From Leptofilum sp050292445 (GTDB lineage: Bacteria > Chloroflexota > Anaerolineae > Promineifilales > Promineifilaceae): 14,664 nt of DNA. The stretch is taken from NCBI GenBank assembly GCA_050292445.1, contig JBNKLQ010000149.1, positions 1 to 14,664 on the forward strand. Direction: 5' to 3'. Below are positions 1 to 6,400 of the stretch, piece after piece. Position 1 is the stretch's first letter. Every line of letters begins with the position of its first letter. Both the position numbers and the translations under genes were made by a program. The notes beneath the pieces were generated by a model that had not been told where the DNA came from, did no database searches, and saw nothing but the letters and a program-made list of their open reading frames with translations.

Positions 1-1248
1 CCGGTGATGGCCCGGGCTTACAGCCAGATTGTCTTTGGTTACCTGCGTGATTGTTTTGCAGCAGCACAAACTGGCGAATTTGTTCTGGATCCCAACCAGC
101 CAATCAACATTGTAGAACTGGGGGCTGGGTCTGGACGATTGGCTTATCACTTTTTGCAGACGTTCTTGCCGCGCTATGAGGAATCCCCGTTTGCCAACCA
201 TCCCATCCGCTACATCATGACTGATTTTGTGCCGGAGATTTTGGACTTTTGGCAGGGACACGGCCGTTTCCAACCTTACATCGACGCGGGCGTTCTGGAT
301 TTTGCTTTGTTTGACGTGATGGAGATGGAACGGCCGTTCACCTTACAACACAGTGGGCAAACCCTCACACCAGACAACGTGAAAAACCCTGTCATCCTCA
401 TCGCCAACTACTTTTTCGACAGCATTCCTCAGGACAGCTTTGTTATTGAAGATGGTTTGCTGTGCCAAAATTTGCTGACACTCACCAGCAGCCAACCGGA
501 GCCTGATTTGGCCGATCCCACTATTTGGGATCGCCTGGAATTGCATTACGAGCCAATCCCACTGGAAAAATCATTTTACAACGAGCCGCTTTACAACCAA
601 ATTCTGGATGATTACGAGGCGGCGCTGCCCGATGCTAACTTCTCATTTCCGAATATTGGGTTGGATTGTGTACGCTATTGGCAAGGGTTTGGCAACGGCC
701 ATCTCCTGCTTCTCACCAGCGACCGAGGCTACACTTTGCCTGATTCTCTTCTTGGCCAGTCCGATCCACTGCCCAATTTACACGGCAGCTTCTCGTTGAT
801 GGTCAATTATCATGCGATAAGCGACTATTTTTCGCGTAGCGGTGGCGTTGTGTACCAGGTACCGCATTACCAGGACAATATTCAGGTCTTGGCTTACCTT
901 TTAGGCCAGAATCCACAGCAAGCACAGGAAACACACCTAGCTTTTGCCAACGCAGTGGGCAAGGGCGGCCCAGATGATTTCCACGCATTGAAAAGTGTTG
1001 TGGAAAGGCAGTATGACAAAATGAGTTTGTCGCAGCTGTTGAGCTTTCTGCGCCTCTCTGGTTGGGACGCTTCTGTCTTTGCCGATTGCCTGCCTTATTT
1101 TCGGGAGCAAGTCGCGCGGGCTGACCTCGTTTGGCACGATGACATCGTTGAAGCGTTACAAAATATTGAGCAACATTACCTGCCTCTCAGTCAACCAGAT
1201 AGCCTCCTCACTCAAATCGAAAAACTTCTAAACGAAATCAGTCGCTAA
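1..1248 (+). CDS. MidA-like SAM-dependent methyltransferase, 5'-truncated by window edge
   Basis: This looks like a class I SAM-dependent methyltransferase of the MidA/COG1565-like group. Counting from the GTG at base 4, the glycine-rich SAM loop is ELGAGSGRL (residues 38-46). A downstream acidic strand, YIMTDF, lies at about 70-75. The MidA-type motif IANYFFDSIPQDSF at about 133-146 corresponds to the ANExxDALP segment of MidA. The C-terminal 200 residues are less recognisable. The reading frame is open to the first base of the window, so the true start is probably upstream; GTG-ATG at bases 4-9 has no visible ribosome site. It ends with TAA at 1246-1248, directly before the integrase promoter. 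In mitochondria and some microbes MidA relatives methylate a complex I subunit, but the substrate here is unknown. The family call is fairly secure; the function is not. Confidence 0.65.
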   Translation, partial: PVMARAYSQIVFGYLRDCFAAAQTGEFVLDPNQPINIVELGAGSGRLAYHFLQTFLPRYEESPFANHPIRYIMTDFVPEILDFWQGHGRFQPYIDAGVLDFALFDVMEMERPFTLQHSGQTLTPDNVKNPVILIANYFFDSIPQDSFVIEDGLLCQNLLTLTSSQPEPDLADPTIWDRLELHYEPIPLEKSFYNEPLYNQILDDYEAALPDANFSFPNIGLDCVRYWQGFGNGHLLLLTSDRGYTLPDSLLGQSDPLPNLHGSFSLMVNYHAISDYFSRSGGVVYQVPHYQDNIQVLAYLLGQNPQQAQETHLAFANAVGKGGPDDFHALKSVVERQYDKMSLSQLLSFLRLSGWDASVFADCLPYFREQVARADLVWHDDIVEALQNIEQHYLPLSQPDSLLTQIEKLLNEISR

Positions 1249-1255
1249 ATTGGGC

Positions 1256-1284
1256 TTGACATAACATATGTTTTTCACTAATAT
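1256..1284 (+). promoter_or_regulatory. Sigma-70-type promoter of the integrase gene
   Basis: A perfect -35 hexamer TTGACA (1256-1261) is followed after exactly 17 bp by TAATAT (1279-1284), which matches 4 of 6 positions of the -10 consensus. Transcription would begin near base 1291, inside the large palindrome at 1284-1320. This is the only gene-free stretch before the integrase, and it is AT-rich. The hexamers are seen directly; promoter activity is inferred. Confidence 0.6.
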
Positions 1285-1320
1285 ATAGATACCGATAAGT
1301 AAGCATTATTGGTATCTATA
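1284..1320. promoter_or_regulatory. Large palindrome over the integrase transcription start (operator, att core or 5'-UTR hairpin)
   Basis: The left arm TATAGATACCGATAA (1284-1298) pairs with the right arm TTATTGGTATCTATA (1306-1320). This gives 15 bp with a single G-T wobble around a 7-base centre, and the outer 10 bp are perfect. It begins on the last base of the -10 box, covers the expected start site and ends 17 bp before the integrase ATG. Possible roles are an operator for autorepression, a recombinase binding or crossover site (paired inverted arms around a 7-bp spacer is the classic layout), or an mRNA hairpin. The sequence does not decide between them. Confidence 0.6.
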
Positions 1321-1337
1321 CTAATTGGAGCAATTTT

Positions 1338-2498
1338 ATGCCTGACCAAACCAGAGACCTCATCATTCCGCAAAAAACATCAATCGAGGCGCAGAAAACA
1401 AAAAATGATCTGGCGCGTGCCGGTGAGGCAGCTAACCAGGTCGCCGCTGACTACTTATTTGCAGATTATCGTCAACGCCGCGCAGATCGGACTATTCGCA
1501 CGCAAACGGCCGCTTTGCAGCTTTGGGTTCAATATCTGGCCACCGTAGGCGCAGCCAATGAGCTGTTGGCCGAAGCGGAGGCGTGGGCTCTGGCCTATTT
1601 TGCAGATGACGTGCTGGAATCGCTGGCCGACCATGCAGAGTCTCAAGGATTGGCGGTTACGATTATTTTGGCGGCTCATTACTGCCAGCATCTATCGGCT
1701 GCCTGGCAAGGTGTTACCTGGGGGCTGGTTGAAGGGTTTGTGAAGTGGCTGCTGAATCAAGGCTACAGCATGTCCAGTGTAAACAACCGTCTCTCAGCGG
1801 TTAAAGTGTATGCTCGGTTAGCGGCTAAAGCAGGAACGGTTTCGCCAGATGAACATGCGCTTATCCGGGAAGTTCGCGGTTATGGCAGCACGGAAGGTAA
1901 ACGAATGAACAGTACCCGCAACAAGAAACGTATCGGTTATAAAAAAGAAGATGCAATTGTGCTAACGGCCAAACAAGCCCGTCGCTTGAAAGCTGAACAC
2001 CCCCCTACCCCCCAAGGCATTCGTGATCGATTGCTCGTTTGCTTGCTACTAGATTTGGGCTTGCGGGCCGGTGAGGTTTCTGCACTCAAAGTTGAGGATT
2101 TCACAGGAGATGGTTACGTGACGGTTTACCGGCAAAAGACAGATACTACCGACCGTATGGCACTTTCTGCGGATATTACGGCCGTTTTAACTGATTACCG
2201 TAGGTATATGCGAAAAAGTGGCGAGTTACTGCGCGGTAGCCGCAAAAATGGCAAGCTCACCGACCATATCATGTCAATACGAGCAATTGGGGCGCGGGTC
2301 AAAATCCTAGGGCGTGACATCCTGGGCATTTGGGAGCTGAGTCCCCATGATTTGCGTCACACCTGGGCCACCCAGGCGGCCAAAGAAAGCAATCCATTTG
2401 TGCTGCGTGATGCTGGTGGTTGGACCAATATGCAAACACCCAGCCGATACGTGGAAAAAGCCAAAGTTGTCAATGAGGGGATTCGTTTGGATTATTGA
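1338..2498 (+). CDS. Tyrosine recombinase / site-specific integrase
   Basis: This is a complete 386-residue tyrosine recombinase (phage integrase/XerCD superfamily), which cuts and rejoins DNA through a 3'-phosphotyrosine intermediate. A helical SAM-like core-binding region spans roughly residues 35-165 and the catalytic domain about 205-386. Every catalytic position is present: Arg243 in GLRAGE, Lys267 in RQKTDT, His337 and Arg340 in SPHDLRHTW, Trp362 (the common replacement for the second His) in GGWTN, and nucleophile Tyr371 in SRYVE. The ATG at 1338 is preceded by GGAG (1327-1330), 7 bases away. The basic stretch at about 188-203 is probably an interdomain linker. A pair of C6 tracts (2000-2005 and 2008-2013) sits in the frame, but the frame is intact. 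No excisionase, transposase partner or phage gene is nearby, so it is a solitary integrase, either a domesticated Xer-like enzyme or an element relic. Confidence 0.92.
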   Translation: MPDQTRDLIIPQKTSIEAQKTKNDLARAGEAANQVAADYLFADYRQRRADRTIRTQTAALQLWVQYLATVGAANELLAEAEAWALAYFADDVLESLADHAESQGLAVTIILAAHYCQHLSAAWQGVTWGLVEGFVKWLLNQGYSMSSVNNRLSAVKVYARLAAKAGTVSPDEHALIREVRGYGSTEGKRMNSTRNKKRIGYKKEDAIVLTAKQARRLKAEHPPTPQGIRDRLLVCLLLDLGLRAGEVSALKVEDFTGDGYVTVYRQKTDTTDRMALSADITAVLTDYRRYMRKSGELLRGSRKNGKLTDHIMSIRAIGARVKILGRDILGIWELSPHDLRHTWATQAAKESNPFVLRDAGGWTNMQTPSRYVEKAKVVNEGIRLDY

Positions 2499-2520
2499 TA
2501 CCTGACAAAAGGAAAAAAGT

Positions 2521-3342
2521 ATGACAATCTCTCAATTTTTTCCCCAAACGGCCCAACGGCCGTTACAAAACCTCTACCTGAATCACAATCTGCGCCAAAT
2601 GGTTGCTGCCCAGCATCGGCCGTTTGTCTATGCCAATTTTGTCACGAGTTTAGACGGCCGTATTGCCATCCCCCATCCCACCAAGCCCGGCCTAAAAGTG
2701 CCGGAGAACATTGCCAACGACCGGGATTGGCGGCTGTTTCAAGAATTGGCCGCCCAGGCAGATTTGATCATCAGCAGCGGGCGCTACCTGCGCGATTGGG
2801 CCGATGGGCGCGCCCAGGAAATATTGCGCGTGGACGATCCCGCCTTTGCCGATTTGCGCGACTGGCGCGAGGCCCAAGGACTCAAACCACAGCCAGACAT
2901 TGCCATTATCAGCGGCAGTTTAGATTTTCCTATCCCAGAAGTGCTGACGGAAAACGGCCGTCGTGTCATTGTTTTTACCACGGCCAACCCAGACCCCACT
3001 CGCGCCGCAGAAATTGAAACTCAGGCAGGCCATTTATTTGTAGCTGGAGAAGATTCGGTTTCTGGGGAGAAAATAGTGCAAATAATAGCGGATTTAGGTT
3101 ACCAGACGGTTTATTCCGCTGCGGGTCCGAGGATATTGCATTTGTTACTAGCTGGCGGCGTCCTGGATAGGCTTTATTTGACGCAGGTGGGAAGATTGCT
3201 GGGAGGTTCGCCGTTTTCGACTATTTTAGAGGGGGATTTGTTGGAAACGGCCGTTGATGCCCAGCTTCACACAATTTACTACGATCCACTGGCGCTAGAC
3301 GGCCTAGGGCAGCTGTTGCTGGCCTATGACATTGTTTTGTAA
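2521..3342 (+). CDS. RibD C-terminal / dihydrofolate reductase-like family reductase
   Basis: The 273-residue protein has the DHFR-like fold of the RibD C-terminal (pyrimidine reductase) family. The N-terminal strand and loop YANFVTSLDGRIAI (about 37-50) is the family signature. Residues 78-90 (AQADLIISSGRYL) and SAAGPRILHLLLAGGVLDRL (about 199-218) match the helix and the G-G-P-x-L nucleotide-binding segment. In the riboflavin pathway RibD-C uses NADPH to reduce a ribosylamino-pyrimidine. This protein lacks the N-terminal deaminase domain, and no other rib genes are present, so the substrate cannot be assigned. AGGA at 2510-2513 lies 7 bases before the ATG. It sits 22 bp after the integrase and is probably read from the same promoter, ending at the hairpin terminator at 3371. 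It is rich in ACGGCCGT (four copies). Confidence 0.85.
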   Translation: MTISQFFPQTAQRPLQNLYLNHNLRQMVAAQHRPFVYANFVTSLDGRIAIPHPTKPGLKVPENIANDRDWRLFQELAAQADLIISSGRYLRDWADGRAQEILRVDDPAFADLRDWREAQGLKPQPDIAIISGSLDFPIPEVLTENGRRVIVFTTANPDPTRAAEIETQAGHLFVAGEDSVSGEKIVQIIADLGYQTVYSAAGPRILHLLLAGGVLDRLYLTQVGRLLGGSPFSTILEGDLLETAVDAQLHTIYYDPLALDGLGQLLLAYDIVL

Positions 3343-3370
3343 ATAGGCTCACACAATACTTCCCGTAACA

Positions 3371-3412
3371 AAAACAGGCCATCATCATTTTCACATGATG
3401 ATGGCCTGTTTT
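3371..3412. terminator. Bidirectional rho-independent terminator between convergent genes
   Basis: A perfect 18-bp stem, AAAACAGGCCATCATCAT (3371-3388) with its complement at 3395-3412, encloses a 6-base loop (TTTCAC). The T-rich run TTTTATTTT follows on the plus strand, and the A-rich left flank gives a T-run on the minus strand. It sits 28 bp after the reductase stop and 50 bp beyond the subtilase stop, so it can end both transcripts. Confidence 0.9.
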
Positions 3413-3417
3413 ATTTT

Positions 3418-3442
3418 GTAGAGCCGCCATAAGCGGTTCTAC
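3418..3442. repeat. Small REP-like palindrome
   Basis: A 10-bp stem with one G-T wobble, GTAGAGCCGC (3418-3427) against GCGGTTCTAC (3433-3442), has a 5-base loop (CATAA). It sits between the terminator and the subtilase stop. No T-run follows on either strand, so it does not look like a second terminator. Its compact GC-rich stem resembles dispersed REP or MITE-type palindromes, but only this one copy is in the window, so the repeat status is inferred. Confidence 0.4.
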
Positions 3443-3461
3443 TCAGCCAATTAAAAGCTAC

Positions 3462-6400
3462 TTACGGCCGAAACTGGAAGTTCGCAACGTGGTCTGTGCC
3501 ATCATCTAGTTGCATCACCAGTTGCCGACAGGTTCCAGCCCAACTGCTATCAGTTTGCCACGGATAGTTGTAAAGATCGGTGGCATTGTGATAGCTGAGA
3601 CCGCTGTTTCCTGGTGAACTGGTTGGCGTGAGTGGCCCGATGGGCTCCAGCGTAGTGCAGTCAATTTCCTGCGAGGCCGGATAATCATTGGCAAAGATGT
3701 CTAAGCCACGATAGCCGTTCAGGCTGAAGATAACCGGTATGGTTCTTCTCGCCCAAGCCCGATTCACCTGCGGTGGATTCTTGACGGCCCCGAAGAAACC
3801 ACTGAAATCGTAGATACACGATAGCCCGACGTCATCAATCTGGGCATACCAGTCAAAGTCAGAGGTTGTTGGATCGTAGTAGTGCCACCGCAATTGCAAG
3901 TTGCTCATACCGGCATAAGGTGTCAGGTCGATGGAGACAGCTTCACCAGTCGTACCACGGAAACTACCATGATCCTCATTCCAGCTCAGGAGATTGGTCC
4001 AGGTAGCGCCGCCGTCCGTGCTGATGTCCAGGTCTAAGAAATCGCGTCCAGCAAAGTTCTGGTAGTTAGCCAGATAGTGGAGCGAGATCTCGTCGTACGT
4101 GTGCCAGTCGCTGAGATCGAAAGCGTAGGTACGGAATTCCGTGTCATATTGGACCGAACCTGCGGCATCACTTGAAGCTGTGGCCGCATCACCTGTGCCC
4201 CCAGTGTAGTTGCCGGATTCGCCAGCATCTGCGATGGTGCCCCAAACAACCCCACTGCCTTCATTGTCTACAACTTGCCAACCAGGCGGCAGACCTCCGT
4301 TGAAGTCAGCGAGAGGTCCATTGCAGCTTAAGGCAAACGGTGGCAGCACAGTCAATGAGACTGACACAGATGCGGTAGGGGTTACCGGGTCATTGCTGTC
4401 GATACACAAGTTCGCGGAATAATCCCCAGGTGCAAGCCCCGTGGAATCAAACGTCACGTCAACGGCCGTTGATCCCAAAGGAATCGTGCTGCCCACATCC
4501 GGCGAGACACTGAGCCATGATACATCAGCTGGTGTTGTGCAATCTGTATCCGTTTCATTGATGGACCAATCCAACGGGCTGGCACCATTGTTTGTAATGG
4601 AAACAGACTGACTGGAAACGATACCTGCGCCTTGCGCAGCGCTGATTGTGGTAGGCTCAACAGCCAGGGATGGCGGACCAGCCTCGACACACGTCAGGGC
4701 AATATCATCTACCTGAGCATACCAGTCAAAACCATCACCAAAGTAACGGAAACGGACGCGAGTATCAGGTAACCCAGCATAAGCAGACAGATTTACGGAA
4801 AAGTCTTCGGGTTCGTGGTCTTCATCCCAGCTCAACTCAGTAGTCCAGGTGGAACCATTCCATACATCAACCTCGAAGCGGTCATTTCCATTGGTTGTGA
4901 TGTCACGATAGTATGCTTTTGCATCTAGAACAACCGCGCCCCACCCGGAAAGATCGGTTAGCGGTGTCCATAATTCGGTGTCATATGGCACAGCCGGGAA
5001 TCCAGTTGCATCACTGTCAACACAGGCTGCTTCCCCGGTGCCATTGGTGAGGTTAGCGATTTCACAGGCAGCATCCGCTGTGGTCGTCCAGACAACTCCA
5101 GTTCCCTCATTGTCTACAACTTGCCAGCCAGACGGAATACCTTGTTCAAAACCAATGGCTGGCCCGTTACAGATCAGAACTTCTGGGGGTTCCACCGTGA
5201 GCGTGACGGGCACTTGCACCTGCGGTGTGGCTGTGTCGTTACTAGCCACACACAGATTTGCTGTGTAATCTCCAGGTACCAGCCCTGTTGAATCGAAGGA
5301 AACATTAACGGCCGTTGTATCCAAAGGAATCGTCGTGCCTGCATCTGGCGAGACACTAAGCCACGGGACATCGGCGGGTGACGTACAAGTAGTATCTGTT
5401 TCCGCTATCGACCAGTCCAAATTGCTACCGCCACTGTTGGTGATTGCAAGTGCCTGTGTGGTGACAAAGCCTGGGCCTTGTGAAGCAGAAAGCGACCCTG
5501 GCGAAACGTCAATAACAGGGGCTGTGGCTGTGCCACAAGTTAAGTTCACATCATCTACTTGAGCATACCAGTCAAACCCATCCCCAGAGTAGCGGAAGCG
5601 TACCTGGATGCCTGGCTGCCCAACATAGGCAGACAGATTCACGGAAAAGTCTTCGGGTTCGTGGTCTTCATCCCAGCTCAGTGCGTTGTTCCAGACAGAG
5701 CCATCCCACACATCGACCTCAAATCGGTCATTGCTGCCGGTTGAAATATCACGATAGTACCCTTTTACGTCGAGGGCAGCGGTGCCAAATCCACTGAGAT
5801 CGAACGGATTTGAAACCAGCTCAGTGTCGTACGGAACGGCAGGTGAGCCTCCAGCGTCACTGTCGGCGCAGGCGGCCTCCCCACTACCATTGGTGAGGTT
5901 ACCAACACCACAAGAAGCATCAGCCGTTGTGGCCCAAACGATACCTGCACCACCAGTGTTGTCAACGACTTCCCAATCTGCGGGAATACCATCTTCAAAT
6001 TCGACGACGGCACCGTTACAAATCATTGTGGCAGCCTGGGTGGTGAAGCTAAAGGTGGTAGACGTGTTGTTACCGCAAACGTTGTCTGCCGTCACCCGCC
6101 AATAGTAGGTTGTGCTGGCGAACAGCGGCGTGGCTGCGGTGTGGCTGGTGCCGGCGACCGTCGCCGAGTAAACAATGTTGCTAAAGCCAGGATCGTCGGA
6201 AACTTCGACGAGGTAGCTGCTGGCCTGCGCAACGGCCGTCCAGCTGAACGATGGCTTAAAGGAAACATTTGTAGCGCCATCGGTTGGGGTAAGGAGATCG
6301 GGTGCGGCGGGAACGGCCGTATACAGATTCAGATCAACGGACCGGTTCCGCGTACCTACTGTGGAATCAGCAGCAATGTCAAGCGTGTAGTTACCAGCAG

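Noticed and set aside
2000..2013. CCCCCC-TA-CCCCCC in the integrase gene as a phase-variation or frameshift site
   Set aside because: The frame is intact and encodes a plausible linker (EHPPTPQG). Two C6 tracts are short and there is no evidence of length variation.
1305..2502. Direct repeat ATTATTGRTAYC flanking the integrase as att sites
   Set aside because: Only 10 of 12 bases match, and the second copy lies across the integrase stop codon. The GATACC core also occurs elsewhere in the window (for example near 4619, 5939 and 13924), so chance is likely. Kept only as a hint in the integrase finding.
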